Notes: generated by a model not told the origin, from the sequence alone. A DNA stretch of 50,650 nucleotides from Chrysophaeum taylorii (GCA_029834535.1 JAQMWT010000063.1:77501-128150), one strand, 5' to 3'; shown: positions 9,970-19,551, counted from the first letter of the stretch. A program made the numbers and translations.

Positions 9970-11152
9970 AGGGGTTCAGGGGGTGCCAGAGAGGCGAAGA
10001 GTGATTTGGCAGAGGAGGAGGGGCCAGAGATGGCGGGATGTGGAGAACAGAGAGACGGAGTGGGTGGTGAACCAGGAGAACCGGGTCCAGGGCATCCGTG
10101 GAGGTGGTGATGATACTCGGGGAGAATCGGGGGAGAGGCATTGGAGGTTGGTTCGGAAGGGGATGAAAAGGGTGGTTGTGGATGGGGAAAGGAGGTGAAA
10201 GATGCGATGCAGCATCTTGGGTGGGGTGGGTGGCATCCAATGAGGTAAGAATGGTTTGGAGGACGGCGTTGGTTTCAAGGTGGGAGTTGCGGCGGATATC
10301 AGCGTGAGCAGTTTCGAGTGCCTTGAACTGGGTGTGGGTGAGATGGAGTTCCGCGCGGGTGTAGTCCAATTCGTCGGCTTGGATGGCGAGCTGGGCAGCA
10401 GTGGCGAAAGCCAGGGCGGCGTCGGTGGTGGTGAGTTTGTTGGCTGCGGAGAACAAAGCGTCATCCTTGCGAACGAGCGTGGCCTTGGTCGCGGCCAATT
10501 CAGCGGTTTGGGAGCGGAGTGCAGCCTTTGTTGTGGCCAACTCGCGTTGGAGCTCAGACGGAGGTGCATTGGAACTTGGAGAAAGGAGGTGGGTGCTTGC
10601 TTGAGTGGGGACGGAGGAATGGTCGTAGTCGTGGAATGCATAGTAGTCACGCGGGTGGAGGTGCAAATCGGGGGAACAGCGACGACTTTCGAAACGCGAG
10701 GAAGGTCTGTCAGGAGGGTCCGATGGTTGGGCGGCAGTAGCTTGAGCCGCGGAAGGAGCTGTGGTAGAAATAGAAGTGCCGGGGCCGTCGTGGCCGTAGG
10801 TGGCATGGTCTTGTGGATGTAGATGAAAGTCTTGAGGAGAGTGACTTCTTGCGGAAGATGATGGATATCGGACAAGAGAATCCGACGGTGGGGCGGCAGG
10901 AGCTCGAGCCGCGGTGGGGGCTTGGTCAGGGATGACGGTGCCGGGGCCGTCATGGCCGTAGGTGGCATGATCATCAAGGAGATGAGTGGCGCGGCGAGGG
11001 GGTTGACGAGGATGTTGGGGGGGAACTTGAATAGATGGTGTAGCGGGAGTCGCCGATAGTGGGGAGTTAGGCTCCAAAGAAGGAGGTGGAGGCTCCGGTG
11101 GGGTTGGTGGAGTGAAGGGAGTAATGTGTATTGGTGGTGGAGTTTTCAACAT
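9722..11152 (-). CDS. Gag-like proline-rich coiled-coil protein (ORF1 of the 7.9-kb segment)
   Basis: It starts at an ATG (11152) and encodes 476 residues. The N-terminal ~180 residues are rich in Pro, Ser, Thr and His and contain about three degenerate copies of a ~60-residue module with HATYGHDGPGT. Residues about 200-300 form a long alanine-rich heptad pattern (ELQRELATTKAALRSQTAEL and following), a coiled coil. The C-terminal third is Pro/His rich and ends in a Lys/Arg-rich stretch. Self-associating helices plus a basic tail are common in structural (Gag) proteins of retroelements, but I see no CCHC knuckle in frame. No homologue is recognised. It overlaps the next ORF by about 248 nt in another frame, as in gag-pol arrangements. 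Confidence 0.5.
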   Translation of the reverse strand: MLKTPPPIHITPFTPPTPPEPPPPSLEPNSPLSATPATPSIQVPPQHPRQPPRRATHLLDDHATYGHDGPGTVIPDQAPTAARAPAAPPSDSLVRYPSSSARSHSPQDFHLHPQDHATYGHDGPGTSISTTAPSAAQATAAQPSDPPDRPSSRFESRRCSPDLHLHPRDYYAFHDYDHSSVPTQASTHLLSPSSNAPPSELQRELATTKAALRSQTAELAATKATLVRKDDALFSAANKLTTTDAALAFATAAQLAIQADELDYTRAELHLTHTQFKALETAHADIRRNSHLETNAVLQTILTSLDATHPTQDAASHLSPPFPIHNHPFHPLPNQPPMPLPRFSPSIITTSTDALDPVLLVHHPLRLSVLHIPPSLAPPPLPNHSSPLWHPLNPFAPARLISHLVHSNSTTSPRPSCKGVHSTPATVPLPPATIITTCKVPPRVKTTHIKSRQVPNYKKTALCQMVMLTIMLPRHA

Positions 11153-11589
11153 TGCTGGTGGGATATTCGAACGAGGTGGAGTGTCCGCGTGAATGTGGGG
11201 TGTGCCAGGTTGTGGAGTAACCTTGGCTATGCCTGGGTCCGGAGGGAAGGGAGTGGGGTCCGAGACTTTGCCGTGGGGTGTTTGACATCCGGTGGGGTTG
11301 TCGGCATGAGGTGGGTTCTGTTCATGTTCGCGAGAACGTTTTGAACAGTAGGAGGGGGGGTGACCATCGAGATGATCAGGTCTTGGGTCGCGACTTCGTG
11401 AGAAGTATGCTTGTGCTCGAGAGGAGTTGCCGGAAGAACAGCTGGTTGGGGAGCTTGTTCTTCAAATTCAGGAAGTTCAGGAGATTGCTCTTGCCTGGAA
11501 ATCCTGGGTCTTTGTCCGAGACGTCGATCGAGATCGATGTCTTCTTTCGGAGGACGTTTCTCTACCAGTACACTGGACTGGGTCCAAAC

Positions 11590-11790
11590 CTAGAGAACAG
11601 CAAAAATCACCACTGTGCCTCTGGTGGAGAATGGAGGCAGTGGTCGTGCTGCCTTTCGTCCTGTCCTCTAACGACGACACAAAGAGGAGCAGCGCGGTGG
11701 TGTACGACACAGCGATTTTGTGGTTGTAATGTGAGTGTGAGGTGAAGGGGGGGGGTGGGGTTCCTAACCCTAAATGGAATTTTCTATCTC
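11590..11790. repeat. Right direct repeat bounding the 7.9-kb segment
   Basis: The partner of 3857-4020, about 201 bp, starting CTAGAGAACAG and ending TTTTCTATCTC followed by TAG. It includes an ACCCTAA heptamer at 11767-11773 (the left copy has ACCCCAA) and a G-run. The copy has short inverted ends (CTAGAGA / TCTCTAG), so a MITE-like origin is an alternative to an LTR. Confidence 0.6.
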
Positions 11791-12040
11791 TAGGAGCTTA
11801 TTATTATTATGCTAATACTTCGTCCTCCATCGCAACCAACAACGGCTAGCGATCCTAAGCACCCTCTTCAAAAACCTAGCCCTCTCGAAGAGAGAGAAGC
11901 CCCATTCATTCAGGCCATCTCCTAAGCAAACTCAACCCCATCCACGACCCTCTCGGAAGAGAAGCCTTCTTCCAGTACCTTCGCAAAACCCTCATCGCAT
12001 TCATTATAGCCCCCATCAACAGCCCCTTCCTCTTCATTAA
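11791..12040. other. Intergenic stretch, no recognised gene
   Basis: It contains two similar blocks (around CCCTCTCGAAGAGAGAGAAGCC at about 11880 and CCCTCTCGGAAGAGAAGCC at about 11960), a possible old local duplication. No frame is recognisable. Confidence 0.35.
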
Positions 12041-12049
12041 TTTTGTGTT
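12041..12049. repeat. Target-site duplication (3' side of LINE copy)
   Basis: TTTTGTGTT here is repeated exactly at 14643-14651, flanking the retrotransposon copy on both sides. A 9-bp T-rich direct repeat matches target-primed reverse transcription. Confidence 0.7.
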
Positions 12050-14642
12050 GAAATGTCGACTGCTAAGAGGGGGGGGTGTGTGTGGGGAGCATGAAGGATG
12101 TGGGTGGGTTTGTGGGGTATGAGGGATGTGCCTGACGGGCGGAGATAAGTACGCGGGACCTAGTCGGGGTCATCGCCGAGGCGTGGGGCAGGCGAAGAGA
12201 GGACCAAGGGCCCCGCCTTGGTAGGTCGTACGCATGTTGCCGCCGGACGTATGTGCGACGACGAAGGGTGACGTCCTGCTGGGACCGGGCGGCCTGGGTG
12301 GGGTTCCCCGAGGCGGCGACATGGGTAAGGGCGGTGAGGGCACAGCGAGCCCGGCCTAATGCGTTGGCGATCCCCCACTCACGGTAGATGCGGCGAGTTT
12401 TTTTTGGGCCGCCTTTGCCTCTGTGAAGTTGGCGCAGCCGCTTGTCACCCAGGTTCGCGCAGCGATGCGCTCTGCGCATGTTTGGGCGAGAGCGTGGCAC
12501 GCCGCGCTGGCCTCACCGAAGGCACCAAAGACGAGGCCGGCGACGGTGCCGTAGCTACGTAGCCGCTGTTCGACAGGGTCCAAGAAGCCAGGCGGTGGTG
12601 CTGTACCCGGCTGGGGGATGATGGCGTCGATGCCGCGGGCGTGAGCGAGGTATTCGGAGTGGACTTGCGCTGCGCGCCGATCGACAGGCGACGGGTGGGA
12701 GGGATGGAGGGCGTGGGCGGTGTACAACGAACCCCAAGCGAGGGTTTTGATGTCGTAGAGTTGCTCCTTGTTGTCGAGCGTGGTGAGGATGTCTGGGACG
12801 ACTTGACGTCGGGCGAGATTGCCTCGGTACCGGCCGTAGAGGCGCGTGCGAATGGTAGGGGCGACGACGTCAGCAAAGATGCCGAAAACCTCGGACAGGG
12901 CTGGGATGCCGGCCTCTTTGACGCTGCCGTGGACGCAGTCGAGCTGGCCGTCATGCCAGGTGGTCCGCGCTCCTCCGCGGTTGACAAGGTTGGCCTGCGT
13001 GAGAAGCACCTTGCCGTGAGCGTCGAGAACGACGTCAGTGCCCAGAATGCGAGTGCCCACGAGGCCCAAACAAGCTGGAGAGGGGTAGCCAAAGTACTGG
13101 GCACACATCTCAGCCCAGCAGCGGTTGGGGATTTGAAGGCCAGAGCTGGGCCACGAGCTGATGAACGTGGTCGAGAAGCGATCCCATGAGGACGCCGCTA
13201 CTCGAAGTGCTTCGGTGATGGGAAGGGTGGCCGCAAGGCGCTGGAGTGCAGTGGCCCGAGCTGTCTCGCGCTGGGAGGTTAGAGCACGCTGGAATTGGGG
13301 TATGAGCACGGGTGTCGAGATGGTGGGGTCGACGAGGACGCCCATGGAGACGAATTCGTGGGAGAGAGGACCGTCGACGAGATGAACGTTGGCGGGGTCG
13401 CCGGAACCAGCGCCGCCGTGGGAAGCCAGCGTGGTACGGAGATCAGCCCGAAGTCCGTCCCACGCAGTCTCGAGTGCCCGCCCCAGGCGGCAACCGGATG
13501 CGAGGAGGTGGTGCCAACGGTGCAACTCGTTACCTGTGCGAAAAGAAGTGGCACCCAGGACCGAGGCGAGGCGGGGGAGGTAGCCAGGGACCTCCAAGGC
13601 ACCCGTAGGATCGCGAAGGTCGACGAGGTGTGGGAGGGCCTGGGCCGCCGTGCCAACAAAGGCGGCGGGGCCGAGGTCGGCGCAGGAGCGAATGCCGCCA
13701 CCCCCACTTCGAGCAGGAAGACGGAGGCGTTGGAGGACGATGCCGTTGGAGTCAAAAACCTGACGCGGATCTGCGCCAAGTGCTGTGGCGACGAAGCTGA
13801 GGGCGGCAACGTCGAAGCGGCGGAGCGCGCTCAAGGCATTGGTGGGGTAGCAGTGTTGCGCGATGTAGTCCATGCGCGGGGCGATGCAGTAGCGGCCCAA
13901 CGAGTACATGCAGTGGAGGGAGACGTTCTGGAGCTTGGTGCGAATACGGCTCATGTAGCTCACCTGAGCGTCAACCTCGCGTTGCAAGGTAGCTTCGACG
14001 TAGGCATCTCCGGCGTGGCCGGGGGAGCCGATGGGCACACCGTAGATTACGAGGCCGTCGGCGACAACGGGGATACCAGCAAGAGTACGCGTGCCGTCAG
14101 GCGCAACTTGGACGTGGTCGTGAACATCGGGGTGGTCGAGAAGCCCCATGCCAAGTGCCGGACAGAACGCCTCGCACTTGTCGAGGCGGAGCTCCTCGCC
14201 GCTAGCTTGGATGTCGCGGGCGTACTGCAGGAGGGCGTCGACAACCTCACGAGGGGAACCAGAGATGACGCCGTCGTCCATGCCAAATCGGGCGTAGCCG
14301 GCACATGAACGTAAGCGGGTGTCAAGGGCCTGAGCGGCGTCATGCGTTGCCAGACAGTACGCCGGTGGATAGGTGAGGTCGCCTTGCTGGCCGCCTTCTT
14401 GAGAGTCGAAGGGGGCACGATCGAGGCCGGTGGGGCCGTGGAGGGCCACCCAGGATGCCGGCCGCAATTGCTTGAACATAAAGTGGCCAAAGGCACGCAG
14501 CTTAGCGTTGGCGTGGTTTGCGAGTTTGTCCACGACGGTCCGGCGCTTGAGCTCGTTGAAGGCGTTGCGTTTGTCCAGCTTGATGATGACCTGGTCGGGG
14601 TACTGCTCCGCGTGGGTGCGGACGCCAAAGACGAGGCGCGAG
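12050..14642 (-). mobile_element. 5'-truncated non-LTR retrotransposon copy
   Basis: The copy lies between two TTTTGTGTT target duplications. On the minus strand it begins inside the reverse transcriptase (SRLVFGVRTHAEQYPDQ) and ends in GCAGTCGACATTTC, the 3' end that recurs at 32457 and in the array at 33512-34015. Missing 5' sequence is typical of incomplete target-primed reverse transcription. A C-rich 3' untranslated tract (12060-12160) precedes the end. Further fragments of the family lie at 3225-3590, 31760-32457 and 34062-34842. Confidence 0.75.
12160..14642 (-). pseudogene. Non-LTR reverse transcriptase, 5'-truncated and frameshifted
   Basis: The main frame runs from 14642 to about 12390. 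Motif A is IIKLDKRNAFNEL (catalytic Asp), a GGQQGD block follows, and the catalytic box is GMDDG in ARFGMDDGVISG, so both active-site Asp residues remain although the box is MDD with Gly before it. A long C-terminal region rich in Ala, Leu and His follows. Near 12392-12399 a T8 run shifts the frame: the family continues as RRIYREWGIANALGRARC in the next frame, and the copy at 31760 shows the expected continuity. Without its N-terminal part and with this shift it cannot make a full protein. The family resembles reverse transcriptases common in algal and other protist genomes; clade assignment is not possible by eye. Confidence 0.75.
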
Positions 14643-14651
14643 TTTTGTGTT
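14643..14651. repeat. Target-site duplication (5' side of LINE copy)
   Basis: TTTTGTGTT, identical to 12041-12049. The interval 14652-14809 after it is the leader of the FG-GAP receptor gene; I see no separate gene there. Confidence 0.7.
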
Positions 14652-14809
14652 CGTAGTAGTAGATATCATTATGTCCGTTGAGTGTCCGTTTATTGTACTT
14701 TTCTGTATATGAGTTCGAAATGAGTTGGAAATGAAGACAACTTATCAATGGTCCCAATTACCGCGTTCTCTTCGTGTCTCGGAAGGTCCCGCGGGAACAG
14801 ACGTCTCAC

Positions 14810-17482
14810 ATGTTGTCCGTACGAGTTGTGGTGTTGCTTAGCGGGTTCTTGCCTCGCATCAACGCGTCCAAGAGGCGGCGCCTCGACGAGGTGGTCCAGC
14901 CGCAAAAGTTGACAGCGATTGACGCGGCGGATGACGACGAGTTCGGCACTGCCGTCGCGATTTCGGGAAACCTCGTCGTCGTCGGGGCAAGGCGAGACGA
15001 CGACGACAACTTGACTAATTCGGGCTCGGCGTACGTCTTTCGAACCACCGACGACGGCCTCTCGTGGGAACAAACCCAAAAGTTGACGGCGAGCGACGCG
15101 GCGGCGAACGACTATTTTGGCACTGCCGTCGCGATTTCGGGAAACCTCTTGGTCGTTGGGGCTTTTACTAGCGACGACGGCAGATCTTATTCGGGCTCGG
15201 CCTACTTGTTTCGAACCACCGATGACGGCTTTTCGTGGGAACAAACCCAAAAGTTGACGGCGAGCGACGCGGCAGCGCTCGACTATTTCGGATATGCCGT
15301 CGCGATTTCGGGAAACCTCTTGGTCGTCGGGGCCTATGGAAACGACGACGGCGGATCTTATACGGGCTCGGCCTACTTGTTTCGAACCACCGATGACGGC
15401 TTTTCGTGGGAACAAACCCAAAAGTTGACGGCGAGCGACGCGGCAGCGCTCGACTATTTCGGCACTGCCGTCGCGATTTCGGGAAACCTCGTCGTCGTCG
15501 GGGCCGACGGAGATGACGACGACAACTTGACTAATTCGGGCTCGGCCTACGTGTTTCGAACCACCGACGACGGTATATCGTGGGAACAAATTCACAAATT
15601 GACGGCGAGCGACGCTGCGGAGGGCGACCGGTTTGGCGACACCGTCGCGATTTCGGGAAACCTCGTTGTCGTCGGGGCCTCCGGAGACGAAGATGGCGGG
15701 GATGATTCGGGCTCGGCCTACGTCTTTCTGACCACCGACGACGGTATATCGTGGGAACAAATTCACAAATTGACGGCGAGCGACGCTGCGGAGGGCGACC
15801 GGTTTGGCGACACCGTCGCGATTTCGGGAAACCTCGTTGTCGTCGGGGCCTCCGGAGACGAAGATGGCGGGGATGATTCGGGCTCGGCCTACGTCTTTCT
15901 GACCACCGACGACGGTATATCGTGGGAACAAATTCACAAATTGACGGCGAGCGACGCTGCGGAGGGCGACCGGTTTGGCGACACCGTCGCGATTTCGGGA
16001 AATTATGTCGCTATCGGGGCCAAATACGACGACTTCAGAAAGTTTTTTGGGAATTCCAACAGTAACGTTAACGTAGTTACCTACAATGATGCGGGCTCGG
16101 CTTACGCGTTCGTGATCCCCCCGTCGACGACGAGTGCACCCGAGACCGCCCCAACACCAAGCCCAATTCCCTTCCCGACTCTTTTGCCGTCGAAGAATCC
16201 CGCGCCCGCTCGGACTCCAACGCCGACCATATACCCTACGCCCCAACCCGCAGCAGACCCGACACTGACAACTTCACCACCAGCGCCGCCAGAGCCGAAG
16301 ATACCCAACGGTGGAAGCAGCGGGGGTGGCGCTGGCAACGCGAACGCGATAGGGGTTGCCGTGGCCGCCGGCTTGTTTGTTCTTGCGATCGTTGCTTATT
16401 GCGTGTGGCGCTGTATGACCGGCCAGGCGCAGAATATTCGGGCGGCGAACGAGGAGGCGCTGGCCGACGACGGCTCCGCAGGTTCCTGCTCCTCTCGAGG
16501 AAAATCTGGCGAGGTGCCACCAAAGTCGCGCCGATCGAAGAATGGCGTCGACGAGTTGGTTGCCAACTCCAAAGCGGTCGCGGATGCGTTGCTGAACGTC
16601 GGTGAAACGATTCCAGGTATAGCGCCAGTATGCACCGCGGCCAAGGCTATCCTGGACGGCGTCGCCCGTTTGCACCAGAAGGCCTCGGACGTGAGAACGG
16701 CCGGCGAAAGGGTCGCCAAGACGCTCGAAGTGATAGAAATTCTCGCCAAAAACAAGGACAAGGTTCGCGACGGCGACAGCGCCAAGGAGCTCGTAGAGCG
16801 CCGCATGGAAGATCTTCGCGATCTGCTCGAGACGATGCGAGAACGAGTCGAATCGTTCGAAGAACGAGGGTGGTTAATGCGCAAATGGGCCTTTCTTAAT
16901 CACGGCTCCAAACTCACAGATCTCGACGCGAAAGTCGTCGCGTGCCTGAACGATCTTCGTTTCCCCTACCAACTGATGAAGGATCACCACGTGAGGAGAC
17001 TCGGGCGCTGTCTTTTTTTTTCTGCGACCAACCCTCCGCAGGTCGAGTCGCTCCTGGAGGTGCTAAAATACGAGCTGGAAGACGCGATGGTCGCGGAAGT
17101 GCGGCGGGTGATGCGAGAGCGGTCGCTCAACGAGGAGAGGGCCGCCATGGCGCTCGCTAAGAACAACGAGGCGAACGAAGCGGTCGCCAAATCCGCCCAT
17201 GTCGCGAGCAACGAGCTCGCGGCCGAGCTTCGCGAGCTTCGCGAGCATCTTTCGCACTTCGCGGAGTCCATGAATGACCTCCAAGCCAAGGTTGGCGCCG
17301 TTCAATCTGAGATGGCCCATATTCGTCAGGGCTTCGAGAAGAAGTCGCAGCGCGAGAGCCACGCGCGCGCACACAAGGTGTCAGTGCTCGAGAAGCACGA
17401 CGAGATCAGCCTCGACTCGATCGATCCAAACCCGTTCGCGTCCGGCAGCGCGGGACTGCTTCATCGCGGCGATCACGTATAA
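14810..17482 (+). CDS. FG-GAP-repeat single-pass membrane receptor, kinase-truncated
   Basis: The ATG at 14810 starts a signal-peptide-like segment (basic, then VVVLLSGFL), giving 890 residues. Seven repeats of about 57 residues follow, each with QKLTASDAA..D.FG, VAISGN.VVVGA and GSAY.F..TDDG: integrin-type FG-GAP/beta-propeller blades with Asp-rich possible calcium loops. A Pro/Thr/Ser stalk, one transmembrane helix (about residues 514-533, IGVAVAAGLFVLAIVAYCVW) and a cytosolic region with long helices (RRMEDLRDLLETMRERVESF) complete it. The helical part may be a four-helix adaptor-like bundle as found beside TKL kinases in protists (weak). The frame stops just as a kinase domain begins, so the annotated protein lacks a kinase. 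Likely a surface receptor; the ligand is unknown. The long antisense frame over the repeats is a codon-periodicity artefact. Confidence 0.85.
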   Translation: MLSVRVVVLLSGFLPRINASKRRRLDEVVQPQKLTAIDAADDDEFGTAVAISGNLVVVGARRDDDDNLTNSGSAYVFRTTDDGLSWEQTQKLTASDAAANDYFGTAVAISGNLLVVGAFTSDDGRSYSGSAYLFRTTDDGFSWEQTQKLTASDAAALDYFGYAVAISGNLLVVGAYGNDDGGSYTGSAYLFRTTDDGFSWEQTQKLTASDAAALDYFGTAVAISGNLVVVGADGDDDDNLTNSGSAYVFRTTDDGISWEQIHKLTASDAAEGDRFGDTVAISGNLVVVGASGDEDGGDDSGSAYVFLTTDDGISWEQIHKLTASDAAEGDRFGDTVAISGNLVVVGASGDEDGGDDSGSAYVFLTTDDGISWEQIHKLTASDAAEGDRFGDTVAISGNYVAIGAKYDDFRKFFGNSNSNVNVVTYNDAGSAYAFVIPPSTTSAPETAPTPSPIPFPTLLPSKNPAPARTPTPTIYPTPQPAADPTLTTSPPAPPEPKIPNGGSSGGGAGNANAIGVAVAAGLFVLAIVAYCVWRCMTGQAQNIRAANEEALADDGSAGSCSSRGKSGEVPPKSRRSKNGVDELVANSKAVADALLNVGETIPGIAPVCTAAKAILDGVARLHQKASDVRTAGERVAKTLEVIEILAKNKDKVRDGDSAKELVERRMEDLRDLLETMRERVESFEERGWLMRKWAFLNHGSKLTDLDAKVVACLNDLRFPYQLMKDHHVRRLGRCLFFSATNPPQVESLLEVLKYELEDAMVAEVRRVMRERSLNEERAAMALAKNNEANEAVAKSAHVASNELAAELRELREHLSHFAESMNDLQAKVGAVQSEMAHIRQGFEKKSQRESHARAHKVSVLEKHDEISLDSIDPNPFASGSAGLLHRGDHV
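15591..16001. repeat. 171-bp tandem repeat inside the FG-GAP receptor
   Basis: Two 171-bp units (15591-15761, 15762-15932) appear identical at every base; a third begins at 15933 and matches to about 16001. The unit is 57 codons, one repeat blade. Identity at silent sites shows a recent duplication or gene conversion. Confidence 0.85.
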
Positions 17483-18626
17483 GCGGAAGATCGTCGCTGT
17501 CAAACAAATTCCACTGACTGGGCTGAGTTATGCGCGCCGTAAGAAGCTGCTTGGCGAGTTCACCAACGAGCTCACAATCATGTTGTCGCTTCGGTCGCCA
17601 CTCGTTGTGCCGGTTTTTGGAGTGGCGCGACGCAGGCGTCGTCGGATTGTGCCTGCCTGCCTGCCACCCTCTGTCGAATTGTTTTAGCCTTCGAAATTAA
17701 TGACTTTGATGACGCGCAGGTCACGACCGAGACGAATTTGCTGGGTCTGGTCGTGGAGTACTTGCCGCAGGGCTCACTGCGTAACTTATTGGACGACGCG
17801 TCAACGTCAATCACGAACGCTCGGCGCCGAACCTGGGCGGAGGAGATGAGATCGCGCAGGGCATGGTTTACATCTATGATCACGGGACCGAGGTAAGGGC
17901 GACATCTTTCTGCAGTCACCCGGCCCACCCGCAGCACCGCGACCTCAAGAGCAGCAATATCCTCTTGGCCGACGACTTCTCGTGTAAAATTTCGGATTTT
18001 GGTGCGCTCGGCGGCCGAAATTAGGACGCGCACGACACAAGAGTCGAAGAGAGGTGCCGCTGGCACGGTACCGTTTATGGCCCCCGAGTACGTACGGTTG
18101 AACACCGGGTGATGATACCTGCACGTGTCGCAGGCTGCTTGATGAGATGCATTCGGTGGTTCTATTCGAGAAGTGGGTGGCGTCGTGTCTTCTTCTTTGG
18201 TTCTCTGCATGTCCGTAGTTGCAAAGGCGCCGTTCGAGTTGCAGCCTTACATCCTTCCTCGCAATCGCAGCCACGTCGCCCCCCGCGACCACCGCTTCGA
18301 GTGCGCTGCGCGTTCCTCGCAGCCCTCGCAATCGCGTCGCCCTCCACCCGCAAGACGCGACCTATAGCGGGCTTCGGTGCGCGTTCTTCGCGGCCCTCGC
18401 AATGATAGTACCCTCCCACCTATTTTGCACGCGATCGCTCCGCCCAAGCGACGACGCGACGATTATCGGGGCCTTATCATCCGAGTATTGCTTGATGCGC
18501 CGTGAGGCATCAACGTTGTCGCGTGGTTTTCGCCGCGAACCAACTTTTTTCACGCTCGCGTCGTTGATTGACATTGCAGCAGAAGAACCAAATGAGCAAG
18601 TAGATAAGATGGTTGGCGGACCATGA
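17466..18626 (+). pseudogene. Decayed TKL-like kinase domain of the FG-GAP receptor
   Basis: Kinase motifs occur in order but in changing frames: TYKRKIVAVKQIPL (beta-3 lysine), [17 protein letters not shown] (hinge), [14 protein letters not shown] (catalytic loop), KISDFG, GTVPFMAPEYVR, then a C-lobe resembling S-FGVVLWE and ending in REPTFFTLASLIDIAAEE. Disruptions: one extra G near 17470 separates it from the receptor frame; a tandem GAGAT duplication at 17843-17852; a TAG at 18022 in the activation loop and a shift after it. A GT...AG intron at 17893-17934 restores HRDLKSS in frame; a second of about 50 nt probably ends with TTTTAG near 17690. With introns this small some breaks could be unrecognised splicing, but the 5-bp duplication and the stop favour a pseudogene. 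Confidence 0.72.
17893..17934 (+). other. 42-nt intron relic in the kinase region
   Basis: GTAAGG...CCGCAG, phase 0. Removing it joins IYDHGTE to HRDLKSSN, the expected order before a kinase catalytic loop. Unspliced, the frame hits a stop at GTAAGG. Supported by the protein family alone. Confidence 0.6.
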
Positions 18627-18907
18627 GTACCGATAGATGACGACAGAGCCGACTATTTAGGGGCGCCACGAAGACTGGAGCATGGAGATGTCGGAATGAT
18701 CCGAGTTCCCACCTACCGATCGCTTCGGCACGAGCTGTGCTCGCTAAAAGGGGACAAAGTGAACAAACAACTCTTGGCGCGAACAAGCCACCACCAGCAC
18801 CTCGAGCATTCAAAAATAAAGACTGTGCGTGTTGTGTGCGAAATGATTCGTACTTCTCCTTGCTTACCCCATTGATTTATTTCGTCGCTGACGTGGCGAG
18901 AGACTCG

Positions 18908-19492
18908 ATGGTAATGATCATGAAGGTTTTGGTTACAATAGGCGTGTGTGCTGCGCTCGCGCCCGTGAAGACCGCCGCAGAGTGGTGTTCGTGCGGATCT
19001 GAGAAGCCGTACGATTCGTGTTGCCGCGTGCTCCATCTGAACAAGGAGGCGCGGCGCAGCGCCGAGCCCGTGGACATCCTGAAGGCGAGGTACACCGCTT
19101 ATATCGAGAAGGAGGCGGACTTTATCATGGACACGACGCACCCCTCGAACGAGGAATATCTCGAGGACAAGGAGGAGTGGCGCGCGCGAATTTTGGATTT
19201 TTCCAACGCTGCGAGTTTCGAATCTTTGACCGTATTCTCGAACGACCGCGTCCAAGACGATAAGGAGCTGATAACGTGGTGCGCGAGGATTAAGGTTCTC
19301 GACGGCATGGTGCGGCCGGACTTGGTCGAGACGAAGGACTTCATCGAGCGGAGCGTCTTCGTGTTTTGGGAGGACATGTGGTACTACGCCCAGGGCGACC
19401 CCACCTTCGACCCAAAAAATGTCCGCGTCGAAGGTCCGTTGGACGACTCCCCCAAAAGAAGCCGCCGCCGCAGCCTCGCGAGGGTTCGTTAA
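18908..19492 (+). CDS. SEC-C zinc-motif protein of the YchJ type
   Basis: Predicted 194 residues from the ATG at 18908; an upstream open stretch lacks conserved features. A hydrophobic N-terminus (VLVTIGVCAALAP) may be a signal or transit segment. Residues 27-39 are CSCGSEKPYDSCC, the SEC-C zinc-binding pattern (CxCGSxxxYxxCC). The remainder follows the YchJ/UPF0225 layout: a segment like EPVDILKARYTAYIEKEADFI, then TTHPSNEEYL, and a beta-rich NTF2-like end (ELITWCARIKVLDG, RSVFVFWEDMWYYAQG). The biochemical role of this family is not established. A polybasic tail (KRSRRRSLARVR) ends the protein. It is convergent with the GNAT gene, 59 bp away. Confidence 0.85.
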   Translation: MVMIMKVLVTIGVCAALAPVKTAAEWCSCGSEKPYDSCCRVLHLNKEARRSAEPVDILKARYTAYIEKEADFIMDTTHPSNEEYLEDKEEWRARILDFSNAASFESLTVFSNDRVQDDKELITWCARIKVLDGMVRPDLVETKDFIERSVFVFWEDMWYYAQGDPTFDPKNVRVEGPLDDSPKRSRRRSLARVR

Positions 19493-19551
19493 TAATAATA
19501 ATAATATGATATGGAGGTGAGGACGACGACGACGACGACGACCACTCGGAG

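Larger units (their letters stand above)
4021..11589 (-). mobile_element. Candidate non-autonomous retroelement of unknown family
   Basis: Between the direct repeats lies about 7.6 kb whose minus strand is open almost continuously from 11152 to 5711 in three overlapping frames. The plus strand has no comparable frames. The first ORF looks Gag-like (coiled coil, proline-rich, internal repeats). The following two are 571 and 861 residues and match nothing I recognise: no YxDD-type polymerase box, no aspartic protease DT/SG motif, no integrase zinc or DDE pattern. Below 5711 only shorter minus-strand frames remain (for example 4395-4778 and 4922-5257), rich in Ser, His and Thr, perhaps a decayed extension. 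Repeat-bounded ORFs suggest a large retrotransposon derivative, but an unrelated cellular locus between two short repeats is not excluded. Confidence 0.45.

Noticed and set aside
14690..16246. 518-codon antisense ORF over the FG-GAP repeats
   Set aside because: It repeats with the same 171-bp period and exists because the GAC/GTC-rich codons lack antisense stops; the sense strand has the signal peptide, repeats and transmembrane helix.
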